Shown piece by piece: positions 46,401 to 58,900 of a stretch of DNA of 64,000 nucleotides. The notes under the pieces are model-generated. The model worked only from the letters and a program-made list of their open reading frames with translations. It did not search any database and was not told the origin of the DNA. Each line of letters opens with the position of its first letter. Position 1 is the stretch's first letter. Source of the DNA: Tetranychus cinnabarinus (Eukaryota > Arthropoda > Arachnida > Trombidiformes > Tetranychidae); NCBI GenBank assembly GCA_022266195.1, contig WHVY01000001.1, positions 13,144,001-13,208,000 of the forward strand, written 5' to 3'. Made by a program: the position numbers and the translations under genes.

Positions 46401-46466
46401 AGAAACATTGACCCTCCAATTTGGTATGATACAAATGTTAAGCTGTTTGAAATTCAAAAACTCTGA
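43407..46466 (+). CDS. HID1: HID1 (high-temperature-induced dauer formation 1 homologue)
   Basis: Exons 43407-44352, 44501-46047 and 46206-46466 join in phase into 917 aa (human 788). HID1 is a peripheral Golgi protein needed for dense-core vesicle biogenesis and neuropeptide sorting. The N-terminus MGNSDSKLNFRKAVVQL keeps the myristoylation Gly2. Conserved blocks include REESPSNLATLVYKGVEKLV, RIHREEDFAFILKGF, IHIGVFILLLLSGERNFGVR and FLQHGTLVGLLPVPHPIL. Extra length comes from low-complexity inserts: Gly/Arg/Ser/Asp-rich near residues 125-175, Ser/Thr/Gln/Asn-rich near 630-800. The last donor is atypical (CAG|GTTATA). Retaining that intron would end the protein after 18 other residues. Confidence 0.95.
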
Positions 46467-48508
46467 TGATTAAAGCCAGCTACTAGTAAAGAATCCGTTG
46501 GATGAAAACTGGATATCGACCTAAAATTATCTCAAGGATTCTAAAATGATATTGAAATTTAGCGTGATGATGGTATTTTTTGCGCACAAATAGATTGCTG
46601 TTAAGTTGAAAGTAACTACAATTATAAAAGAGGATCTTCAGACAACCCGATCAGATGAATAATTGGTTTTTTAAAGAAAATTTTCCTTGATTGTTTTGGC
46701 TTTATTTGAGATTGGGTTACAAAGGTCTGAGTTCAGTCTAATGTTTTTATCCGAAACATCTCGATGCTGATTTTAACGATAGCAATCTTAAAGACGATTA
46801 ACTGATTGTCCAAATGGAGAGACAAAATCAATCCATAAAAACCCCAAGACAACAATTTCCCCCAAAGAGATACTATTTAATTGGAAAAAATGAAAAAAAT
46901 GACAATGAATTTCTCCCTTCCATTGTTATTAATATTGTAAGACAATCTATGTGACATTTTTAACCGACAACATACTCTATTGTATCAATCTAATTTTCCT
47001 TATTATTATTTTTTAATTCAATTTCGACTCCGAGATCTTAATTGATGTTTATTTTCGATTCATAATTTCGTGATTAGGAATGAAAAAACGTATCCTTGAA
47101 TGAAGGAAGAATGAAACAAATACGAATTGTAAGAAATGATTTATAAACATTATTAAAACGTTTACAATCATCTAATAACTTTTGAATTATATTTTGACCC
47201 CAGACCATTTCTTTATCATATTATTAACACAAAGGAGTACATCAAAGTTATTAATAATTCAAGATAAAAATGGATGAAAACGATAAAAAACGTCAATTGC
47301 TTTTTCAAATGCACAAACACATTGTCAGAGTAGCAAATGATGAAAAAATTATTGAAAAAATGCTGAAAATGTTTAATTACAACAATAATGGATGTTACTG
47401 TTTCAAGCTAACTAAATTGATTGGTAAAATTCAGACATTATCAAATAATCCACTGAATGCAAAATGAAATCGTCTTTTATAAATACCTTTTAATCTGATG
47501 TTCATTTGGTACGAATGAAATACTATATGTAAGAGTGCAATAAACCTAAATTAGGAAAACAATTAAACCATTAAACGGTTCAAATGTGAATCTTAGATAT
47601 AAAAGATGAATCTTTACTAGTAATCTTGTTTTATTGCACTTGTATAGCTCTTGTTACATGACAAGAGTCATCAGAAATTGGTGAAATTGTAGTTTAATTA
47701 CGGAATTTACATGGTCGAGCTTTGAATTGGGGTAACATTTGAACATTCAGAAGTAAAGATTGGTTTGGAATGAAATTTAACTCAATCGGAAAACAATTAA
47801 TCAATGATAAAGACTAAGGTATATTGAATAGCTGATAGTTAAGGACTGAGCTATCAATTTTGTGTCAGATAAATCAAAACAAAGTGCGTTTACAAATCTA
47901 GACGTTTTCGGTACTAACAATAATAGCTTGGGATGCTATCTATTTTGGTTATTATTGTAAAATGCATTTAGGAAAAAGAATAGGAAAAAAAGAAAATGAA
48001 CGAAATAAAAGAAATTTTCTACCTTTTATGGTAGATTGATGAAATTTGTTGAATCAGTTTCCTTCAGTTTTCTTCCTTCCACTTGAAGATTTTATCTAAA
48101 TTATATTAATTACCTGATAATAAACCTGGTATTTGAAACTAGTTATCATTTGATTAAACTTAAATGCAGCTGAATAGTCAACAGTGTTGTCAGCTCAATC
48201 ATTACAATCATGAAGATAGTTACAGCTCATTAAAATATCATTCACTGTGTCTTCACTTTGGTGATCAACAAAATTACCTTTCCTAGACTGTGTTAATTAT
48301 CAAACCTTTAAAGTTTTGTTGTTTTTTTCCCTGAAAATGATCTCATCCTTAGCCTTAAATTTTACCCATTTTAAACTGAACAACTCTCAACTTTCTTCAA
48401 CCAAATTTGTATAAATTTAAATAATTTAACCAAATTAATTTGTGACAGCTTTGAATTGACTAATAACAATTTTCTGGAAAGTGGGTAATCAGCCTTTTCC
48501 AGGTCAAA
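46467..48508. other. 2-kb intergenic region with one small-ORF candidate
   Basis: Apart from the 65-codon frame at 47270 nothing with coding or repeat character was recognised. Confidence 0.4.
47270..47467 (+). CDS. Possible small lysine-rich protein, 65 aa
   Basis: ATG context AAAATGG. The product starts MDENDKKRQLLFQMHKHIVR and looks helical and basic, with two cysteines (GCYCFKL). AATAAA follows at 47539, 72 bases past the stop. There is no family match and no signal peptide. It may be a chance frame. Confidence 0.3.
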   Translation: MDENDKKRQLLFQMHKHIVRVANDEKIIEKMLKMFNYNNNGCYCFKLTKLIGKIQTLSNNPLNAK

Positions 48509-49330
48509 ATGGATCGACGAGCAGTAGCCCAAGTTTGTGTAGATGTAATTTCGACTGGTTTGTTGATTGCCGCAGACCAAGGGATTGATTATCTGGAGCC
48601 AGTTAGACGAGGATTTTGGTGCTCAGATGAATCAATCAACTATCCAAAACAAGATGAGACTGTACCATACAAAATGTTGGTTCAAATTTCAATGATTTTG
48701 CCGGTTGTCTTCTTGATTGTATCCGAAATAGCTTATGCTCAAATCAGTAGGCGAAACAAGCTATTTTTAACAAGCCAAGAATTTTGGTATCACCTGATAA
48801 CTGTACTTTTTTCATGGGGCTTTTGTTTTTGGTTGAATCAAATAGTAACAAGCTTCATCAAGGTGAGAGTTGGTCGATTAAGACCAGTATTTCTTGACTA
48901 CTGTAAGCCAAATATTGATTGCTCGGATCCACTTTATGCAAATACGTATATAACCAACTATACATGTCATACTGGCCACTCTGATGAAAAATTTGCTCGC
49001 ACTTCTTTCCCGTCTGGACATTCATCAGAATCAATGGTTTCAATGGTTTTCATCATAATTTATCTATGGAAACGTTATTCCAAAGACTCAACTCGTTACT
49101 TTGTTGCATTGGTACAGATAGTGGCACTTTTTATCGGGTTTTTCGTGTCTTTATCCAGAATCTATGATAATATTCATCATTGGAGTGATGTTGCTGCTGG
49201 AATGGCTCTAGGAACAATATTTGCTTTCATTGGTTCTCTTTTGCCTGGAAGATTGAACAGATTGAAAGACGATTCCGAAGATGCTAAAGTAACCTCAGCC
49301 TCATCCGCAACATTCCGAAGCTTTGCATAG
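48509..49330 (+). CDS. Lipid phosphate phosphatase (PAP2 superfamily, LPP/wunen type)
   Basis: A single exon of 273 aa. The enzyme dephosphorylates phosphatidate, lysophosphatidate or related lipids at the plasma membrane and has six helices. All three catalytic motifs are complete: KVRVGRLRP (118-126), PSGH (168-171) and SRIYDNIHHWSD (216-227, with the catalytic His223). An extracellular loop with NYTC gives a glycosylation site at Asn150. AATAAA at 49351 follows the stop closely. Substrate preference cannot be read. Confidence 0.93.
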   Translation: MDRRAVAQVCVDVISTGLLIAADQGIDYLEPVRRGFWCSDESINYPKQDETVPYKMLVQISMILPVVFLIVSEIAYAQISRRNKLFLTSQEFWYHLITVLFSWGFCFWLNQIVTSFIKVRVGRLRPVFLDYCKPNIDCSDPLYANTYITNYTCHTGHSDEKFARTSFPSGHSSESMVSMVFIIIYLWKRYSKDSTRYFVALVQIVALFIGFFVSLSRIYDNIHHWSDVAAGMALGTIFAFIGSLLPGRLNRLKDDSEDAKVTSASSATFRSFA

Positions 49331-52300
49331 TATTGACCTGTTCAATAACAAATAAAAGAATTAGTAAAATGATTTAAATTGAAAACATCAAAATACTTGT
49401 ACAAACCTCAATATCAAGTGTTTCCACTATCAAACATCTCCTTGAACGGATCAACATTAAAGTCAATTTGCTGTCAAATCTCGTGTTCATGATTAACCAA
49501 AGTGACAACAATCAGTAAGCTATTCAAGGAAATAAGGATAAATGTAGTGATTAGTAAATTATTGAATCAGTATTAAAAGTGAAGAGGATAAGGATAAGGG
49601 TGAAAATAACAACATTTAAATATAAAAAAATATAATTGTTATCCTTGTTTACAACTACTTCCAGTTACTAATTAGTAAATTATTTCAATTTTAGCTTTCT
49701 ATCATTTTCAAGATCCGATTGAAAAAAAGCTGCTAATTTTTATCCTTCAAATCATTGAAGCTAATAATAAAAGTAAGTAAAAAGTGTAAGTAAATTCAGT
49801 GAAACGATAAATTGTTCAGAATCATTTTTACACATCATTTTAAACAGTTGAAATGATAGTCAAATAATACAGTTAAAGATGACTTTAACGTTATTTTTTG
49901 GTACAAAAAAAGTGAAATCGCTCAAATTGTTATGCATATTATTATCAGTCATTAGATAAACAACAACATATCTTAAATTGATAAACATGCAATTAAGGAA
50001 TCATCATTTGTATCATGTTTTACTTTGGTTATCGTTCTTGTCAGTATCGTTATAAACGCTGGTAAATCACAATTCAGGGAGAAAAATGTTCAAATTAAGG
50101 AAATAACAGTTTACAAATTGTTGTACTTGTTGGTATCAAACAGTAAATCAAAGCAACAACTTCCCATTTGAATAATATGTACCATTTAGGTATCTATTGC
50201 GATACAACTGTTTATTAAATAATCTAACCAAGTCTTTATTTACCTTGATAAGGTGACTTCAATTACAAAACATTTTCTCAATGTAGATGTTTCATGTTGA
50301 TCTCAACCTATTCAGAAAAAAATCAAAGTAAAACACTTGAAATAGTCACTTGAAAGCAAAACAAACTGAAGACTCGAAAAATTGCATCTTCATGTTTACC
50401 ATGAAACTTATCGACTGGTTAGATTAGCATTTGATTATACAAGTGTTAATGCGACTGGAATCAAGATTAACATTGTTGATGGCTTGAAATAAATACAATA
50501 GATTTGAAGTCAAGGTGTATTTATTTGACAAGAAGTCACCAGCAATTATAATTTACCATTACAGTTGTGATTTAACCCAGACCCTGGAGCTAAATTAAGG
50601 ACAAAATGCAAGTGAAAGGTCTCATTACGTGTTAAAATGAAATGAAATTACCGGCAATTAAACCAACGGTTAGACAGTTGATAATTGATTTAGCTGGTTA
50701 AAAATTAGATTTGCGAGCAAGTCGTAAGAGTCAAGAATAATGTTGTCATAAATAATTTAAAATGGGAATCAAAAGCAAAAGATATTAACGAAATGTTTCA
50801 CTTTTGTTGCTTGCTATTGTTTGTATTTCGCAAATAATATGATCGTTATTATTTTGGCATTTAACCAGGTAAATAGTCTTAATTGAATAAAGATTTGATT
50901 GTGATTACCATTGTTATTGTTATGTGTTATTTGTTTCGGTATGATGTCATCAAAGAGGGAGAGAAAGGCTTTTGTCTTTTTTTGGTGTTAACCAATGTTT
51001 AACCAATGTTTATAAAGCCACTTCTACCTGTAAGAAACAATCAACAAACGTAAAGTACAGTGAAAAGAACAAAAAATGAGCTAATGATTTGTATTAAGTA
51101 GACAGAAATTAAGGTAACCAGGCAAATTAATCAAAATTAGACGGTAAAGTTAAACTTGTTCAAAAATAAATTGACAAAAAAAAACCAATTTCTGTTCAAT
51201 TTGGTTTTAAGACAATGAAAAGAGTGGAAATTTTGGTTAACAAATTGACAGTTAACTTTGAATGTTTATATTCTGAGGTCAGGGTCGGTGTTTAAGATTA
51301 TTCATTTCAGTTTCCTATTGACAATCAATGAATAATTTACCAATAACATTTACATTAAATTTAAATTCATTAAGCTGGCTCAATACATCAGTGAAGCAAT
51401 TCCATTGAATTTACTGACTTGCAATCAACCTAACAATTTTCATTTGAAATCGAGTAGATTCAATCAATTCGGATGATTTCCTTTGTTCACGATGGGCCAT
51501 GAATTTGTTCTGTGTACAATTATTGCATCCAACAAAACATGATAAAATTTAATTCCAAAAATTCGTACCTGTTTAGGCTTGAATTTTATGATGAAACATG
51601 CAGCTACATTTACGTTCATCAAGCTAAGGCCACGTTTACTTTAAGGTATTATTACTCATTTATCCTGCGATGTTTCGTTTTCAAGGTAATGTGTGCAGTG
51701 AAACTTGTTTGTTAATTTTGGCCAGTACAATTTTTCGGGTTCATGATGATGATGAGATTGATGATTACGGTTTGGTTGATGAATGATGAAGGTAATGTAC
51801 GGATTATGATGGTGTTGAATAACAGAAGTCTAATAATAAAAAAAGTGAAAACAGAAATATCAGTAATGATGTTTATCATGAAAAGAAAAACTTACCATTT
51901 TATTTAAAGACAATGCTTAAAATCTGGTCAAAAAAGAGAAATATTCCAACGGGTATTACCCTGGGAATTCCGAGTAAAGATTTGGTGTAATGAAGAAGAG
52001 GGAAAACAATATTGATGGTGTTTTAAGTAGCCTTAGGGCATCGCCATTAAAACTGTAATCAAGGTTCCGGTGTCGGGTAAAGAAATGAGATGAAAGTGGT
52101 TATTATTATGGCAAGGTTGATGGTCATGATTGTGGTGAGGCCAATGGTGAAGGTGATTCAGATTGATTTGGGATAAAAATAGAAATAAGAAAACATGATT
52201 AATATGGTTTTCTCTATCACAAAGAAAAAATAAACATAAATTTTACACAAAAGTAAAGGTCGAGCTTATTAATTATACACTCTTGATTGTCAGTTCAACT

Positions 52301-52989
52301 TTCGTCAGGAGGAGTTTATTTTAAGAAGAAAAGGAAAGAAACAGGCAACTCATGATGATGACGGCGATGATTAAAAAGGGGAAGAAAAAGCGGTTTTAAA
52401 GCGAAAAGTGAAAGTGAGACAAAAAGTAGGAGGCTTTCAGTTTCTGTCTCTCTCTCTCTAAATTCTTATCTTATTTCTCTTGAAAATCAAAATTCATGTG
52501 ATTAGCAAACATGTTAACTGGGCTCTTAACGTTCAATTTTGTCAATATTTTCAACAGTTGAGATCATTCCTTTGCTAGCGTTTCTCTCCTTTTCTCCTTC
52601 TCTTTTCACCTCTCAGTCATCACCATATCATCATCCTTATCACCATTTGCAACAATTTTTTCCAATTCTCCTTTCATTTAGCCTTTACTGCTGAACATTA
52701 ACACAGCAACAGTTTAGTCAACAGTTGAAAAACTCTTTGTTTCAATTTGGTTGCATTTTTAATGTGTTCAAATCAAATCAATTTCAACGGTTTTACTCAA
52801 AGTTGAATTGCCAAAAATTGTTCTTTTTTCTACGCCATCTTTATCTCAGTTGTTCAGCGATATTTTGCTATTGCCGTTTTTTTTGGTTTCCAGAATTAAA
52901 TTGCCCTCATCGACAATACTTTCCATCACTATTACCGTCATCATAACATTCACCAACAACGATAAAACCTCAACAAATTCACAGAAATC
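49331..52989. other. 3.6-kb intergenic region, one candidate gene
   Basis: Between the lipid phosphatase and the TTC39 start. Includes a candidate His-rich gene on the minus strand (51656-51898) and TC-rich stretches near 52440-52470 and 52580-52640 that are probably part of the TTC39 promoter or leader. Confidence 0.4.
51656..51898 (-). CDS. Candidate His-rich small protein, 58 aa, 2 exons
   Basis: Minus strand: the ATG at 51898-51896 is the last codon of its exon, directly followed by a strong donor (ATG|GTAAGT). A 66-bp intron ends in TTTATTATTAG. Exon 2 (51829-51656) is open in phase for 57 codons. The product starts MTSVIQHHHNPYITF and contains HHHH. Part of the exon is an ATG/CAT-rich near-microsatellite, so chance openness is possible. 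No family known. Confidence 0.3.
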
Positions 52990-55900
52990 ATGACAGTCGA
53001 AGTAGAGGTAAGTGAATCATTTCTCGATCAATCTCACGTAACTTGTTGTATAACCAGTGTCATTTTGTGGACCCATGATTACCTTTAATCATTTTTGGTT
53101 CATTATTATGTCATTTTTTGTTATAACAATCATCCAATTCGATAGAAAATTGTAATCTTAGGAATTGATTGCTTACAAATTTCAATTTGAAGGCTACCAG
53201 AATTTGATATTTGTTATTGTGTTTTTTATACCAAACAACTTCTAACTTTCAAGCTAAAATAATGTCTATAATTTCAGATCAGGTAAAACCACCGTGATTT
53301 AAAAAGCTACCTTATTTTTGCAACATTAGTGTAATTGGAAAAGACCTGAAAAGACGCAAACTAGTCAACTGAATTGCAAGACAACTCGTTACTTAATTTT
53401 GGAGTCAAAGCTATTTAAGTTGAATTAAAATTACGTTCAAATTTCAAGGTCTCCTCAACGAGTCAAAACAATTAAATCCAAGTTTAATTGAAACCGCAAT
53501 TACTTTATCACATGAAATGGACTTTTTTAATTCCTTCCAACAATCAAATCAAAATCTTAATCACTGAAAAACGATTTTGTCCCTTAAAATTGATCAACAA
53601 AATTGTCTTGACAGCTTCAGCTTTGAATTTTGATCCTTTAAAACAATTCAAAATTTCTTAAATCAGTTGCATCCAATTAGTTAACTGATTTTTAAGGGTT
53701 GAGGAATCAATACTATTGGCAACAAGTTGCAAGGAAAAGTGACAATGATAGTGATTATAAGTTTCCTTGCCCTGTTAATCCATCAGTTAATTGTATTAAT
53801 CAATATTCTGATTAATCATGACCAGAAAGACTCATGTTGATCCAAAATTGTTATTAAAATCAGGGTCATGTGCAAAAATGATTGGAAAACGAATGATAAA
53901 TCTGAGAAGTAACCAAAAAAACCTGAAACCTGTTGTTTGATGTAATTTCTCGTGCTGATCAATCAGCCATTCAGTTCAATATTGTTTTTCAAAACAATCA
54001 ATCTAACTGCTTTAATATATTTGGGAATAATAGTAATCATAATAATGATAGTTTCATAAATTAATGATAACAATAAAGAAAGTTAGACAATATCGAAATC
54101 TAATTTAGCATGATTATCACTTTATACCAATACTTTGGACAGCAAATTTAATTGATACTGTTGATATTTCTTTCTTTTAATTTAATGGTGAGTAGTTAAT
54201 TGATTGTGATCATGATCTTGAAGTTAAATAAGACTATTAGTATTCATAATTTTATATTTTTCACAATCAAACGTCAAGTTGAAATTAAGTAATCAGCTGA
54301 AATGTTTGTGATCAAAAGGTTTTTCTCAAAGTTAAAGGTAACATGAAAATGAATGAGCAATAATTAAATTTGAATTTCAAATTTTGCTGTAAAATAGATC
54401 AATTTTACTCTTGATTTTGTTTTATATTACTTTCAATTGTGATTTGATTGATTCTAAATTGGACAAAATTTTTCATTGTGCTGTATGACCTTCTTTGCAA
54501 ATCAATTAATCATTACAATTGCGTTCTTGTCAACTCGTAATCATGTTAAACTTCGGTTGTTTATTATACTTATTCATGACATTTTAAGTTTCCAAATCGT
54601 TCCAATTGTCTATCAATTAACTAATGACTTTAATCTTACAATTAACTTTACAGGTATATGATGAACCAATGGAGTCTGCAAGTAGTGGATCTCAACAGAG
54701 CTTGTCAAGTTCAACCAAATCAGATGTTAGCTTTTGCACCACCAATTCTGGGTAAGTGTATTAAAATATCGAATCATTTTGGTTCGATTATTACTTTGGT
54801 TTGAAGTAAATTACTAATTGTTTGTACTAATTGGTTTTTCTGCTTCATAGTGACCAGAGTTTGGACGATGCTTTGGAGGAAGGACGTGAGCTTATGAAAA
54901 TGTTCATTAACAACAAAATGGATGAAGTGTTGCCCATTTTACAAGAAAAGGCTAATTCATCAATGATCCATGCTTTAGGTGTTGCTGCAGTTCGTTTCTT
55001 TGAAGCCATCTTAACATTGGATAAAAGTTACCTTCAATCAACTATCGAAGCATTCAAGTATTCATCAGCATTCGCAGACAGTTTAAGACGAAAATCTTAC
55101 ACATCTTTCCTTTTCTCGCCCAATTACAATGGTTACACCGATGAAGAGTGTCATGCTGAATTGTGTTATGCCAAATCACTTCTCCTTTGGGGTTTAGTGA
55201 CCGTTTTGGAGGATCAATCAATTTATGGTTTTATTAATGGTGCACTAAAGATTCGTGCCTCACACCAATCATACAAAGAGTGTTTGGCCATTTTAAAGCA
55301 CAAAAATACATGGGATTCCGAAATTTCCCGAATGCACTTTGAAAGTGGAACTCGTCTTGGTATTGGTGCCTTTGATTTGGTTATATCTTTCTTTCCCACT
55401 AAAATGGCCAAATTATTGGAGTTTGTTGGTTTCAATTCAGACCGGGATGTAGCTTTGGAAGAGCTCAACATGTCTGTTAATTTGGTTGATGGACTTCTGT
55501 ACGATGTTACTTCAATCCTTTTATCTGGCTATTATGGATTCTTGGAATACTTTTACGGTCTTGGTGAAGGTGATGTTGAATTTTTCAATAGATCATCAAA
55601 AATATGGCTTGTTCGTACCCCTGAATCAGCAATCGTTAAACTTGGTTTAGGCGTTCGTGAAAAGATTATCGGTAATCCAGATAAGGCTATTGAATATTAT
55701 GTTGAATGTATTAAAGGTCAATCATTCTGGAGGCAACTCAACTTTGCCTGCTACTGGGAAATCATTTGGTGTTATGCGTAAGTAAACAATGTTTTTGTTT
55801 TCTCCTAATTGTTCAACTGTTTCAGTAATTATCATGCCAACCTCTCTTTACATTGAAGGTCGGTTAACTTGATTTGTTTCTTCAATTTTTCTCTTCACAT

Positions 55901-58900
55901 GAAACACCGATTAAATCTCACATCAAGTGAGTCAACTTTTAAGGGTAATCGGAACTGTTAAATGAACTTCTGGTTAGATGTTTGGAAAGATTTAGATGAA
56001 GGAAATTATTTCAATATTGTAATAATTGTTTCCATATAATCCCTGAAAAGCAGTATGAATAGTTTTTCACAACTGATTGCTCGTGTGATTGATGATATTA
56101 GTACCATTAAAATTACTGTTGATTTGTAACTGTCATTTTTAGGCTCAAATTAAGTTAATATTTTGGGTCTTTTTCCAGCTTTGTCGCAGTTAACTTGCTA
56201 TCAAATTTAGGTATTAATCAAAAATCAACTGGAAGTACGTGTTTTACCCATTAAACACAATTAACTTTCACTTATGGAAGTCACTTTTCACTATTTAATT
56301 GTCACCTTAATCCTATCACTGTTGTCACCATCAAAAGTCATCTTCCTGATCAGCAAATTTTTGTCACTAAATATTGTCAAATTGTAGTTTCAAATCTAAA
56401 CCCTACAATCATTGAAAAATGGATTGTCTTTTCAACTAATGGTCCAGTAAAAATTGAATTTGATTGTGTGATTTTAAATCAATTACATGGCAGAGTTGAC
56501 TTCACATCATTGATCTTTGATCAATGGCAACATGGGAAGAAAATAAAAGTACAAGTTGAGATTTAATTGTCTTGAAGATGAAGTGAATTAACTGTTATCA
56601 TGCTAATGAAGGCAATACAATGAGAATCAACCTTAATTTTCCAGAATACTCTGAAATTTGTACGCTTGATTACCTTGTAAATATTCAACATAATGTTAAT
56701 GATGTTCAAAATTTGAACCACAAATTGTGAGGTTAACTCCACATCAGATATTACAGCTGATTACATGAAACAAGGTCAGATTAACATTGTTTATTTTCAT
56801 GGTATTAAGTTAATAATAATTTCACTCTTTTCTGTCCATCCAACTGATCGCATTTGAATTGCAACTTTAAATTGCTACTTAACCAAGCAATTGGAGAGGG
56901 AAAGTTGAAGCAAAAAAACTAACAATTTGATTGTTTTAAACTACTTGTTAATCTGCTCGATTAACTGAATCAACGTCAAATTAGTTTGATCCATTTCAAT
57001 ATCAACCTTGACCCAATCAATTGCGTTTATAAATCAATAAATCAATATAAAAACTCAGCCGAAGTAAAAGTTAATATTTCAATATCAATTGTAATCACAA
57101 TTCATTTACTCAAGTTGAAGTCGCATCAAAATTTGAACAGACATTTTCAATCATTCAGTTTTGTCATCGTTTTAAAATACATTTTCAATAGCATGAAATA
57201 TATCATTTGATTAGCTTTTCAGAATCATCAATGAATGGAAATTTATGCGAAAATTGATTCTCAAAGATTTGTCTTGAAAAATTGAAATGAAAAACAAAAT
57301 GATGACCAGTTTAAGCCTTTCAATGTTACAACAGGAACCGTAAACAAAAATTATGGTCAAGTTCAAAGCAAAAATATACTTCTCTCATTATCATTTGTTT
57401 CTCATTACCTTTGATTGTATTAACCTTGATTATTATCCCGTTTTAATCAGGTGAATTAAAGATACTTTACACCTCAAAAGCTAGAGAGTTGAATAGCTCA
57501 AAGCTATCACTTTCAAACTTCATATTTAATGAGTTATAACCTCGAAGTGAACCTCAACTTCCTAGGTTGCAACACTAACATTTCCACTTCCTTCATGTAA
57601 AATTTTAGCTTTTCAGGTAATTTTATCATTACCTGTTCGCTGCTAAAAATAATCTGGACTCGTTTTAGTGAAGGTTGTTAAACTGGTAAATTATCAGCTG
57701 AAATGTAAAAGCAAAAGTTGATAAAAGCCAATAATTCGTGAAAAGTTCCTTAGTTGATTAGCATTCCATTTTTTATCGTCTGGTAAAAGGTTTGAAAATT
57801 TGGGTTTTCTTGGTTCATCAGCATTTCATTTTATGATATTTCCAATATTTTCATTTTATACCTTTTAGAAGTCTTCTGATGAAAATCATTGATCTAATCA
57901 ATTTAAGAGGTAATTACGAGGAAATGTCCATTTGATTGTTGATAATGATTAACACAACTTGCTTTTCTTGTTATTCACATGATGATAATACATGATAGAA
58001 AACCTTGAAATTGAAATGATGAGTTACGATGTATTGAGTGTTGGCGAGTTTACCAAATGTCAATGCTTCAAGTTAAATGGCCGTGATTGTTGCTACCAAA
58101 ATAATAATAATTTTAAAACAATTTATTTCAAGTGTTTCAGTGAAAGGACATTGGCTTCTTATATTAGGTTTTGTATGGTGATTCAATATTTGTGAGGAAA
58201 AGTTAAATTTATTGAAACTGTTTCAATTTCGAAGATTTTTACTTGAAAATATTTCCATTTACTGATTTGAACTTTTTGTGTTCATCCAAAATTTGATCAA
58301 AAATTGATTGTAACACATAATTACAATAAATAAGTCTTAGTGACAAGTTTATTGGCGATGTTTAAGTCCGACCTTGGCGTTGATCTACTGACCTTTTTTT
58401 TGCTACAAAACTGAATCTTTACTTACATTAACTTTAATTGCAAACAAAAATGTGTTTTTTTGTTTATTTTTTCCCTGTCAAAGAAAATCAGTAAATGACG
58501 ATAAATCAGTGATCGTAATGAAACTCACATGTTTCACAATACAATTTTACAATTAGGGATTACAGGGTGTTGTACTTGAAATTTTTCAGGTCAAAATAAA
58601 ATGAACCTTACCTTAACTTTCACTTTTGGGGAAACAATATTTAGTATTGATTTTAGACTGATTGTAGACTGATTGTTTAGTTTGTTGACTAAATCAAACC
58701 TTGAATATTAAACTCATCTTTCAGTGTCAACCTTTTATTGTTAAAATTATTGAATTTTGAAAGATTGACATTTCCAGTTGTCATCTGTTGGCAACATTAT
58801 GCTCAATGTTTTCAACAGCAGTGAAAATATTCACAAATTTCCTCCGAAATTAACTTATCTGTGGGTTTTTTACTCAGTATTTGGATTAAAATCACTTCAA

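Noticed and set aside
57992..58195. 67-codon frame in the long TTC39 intron
   Set aside because: AT-rich chance frame without homology or splice support.
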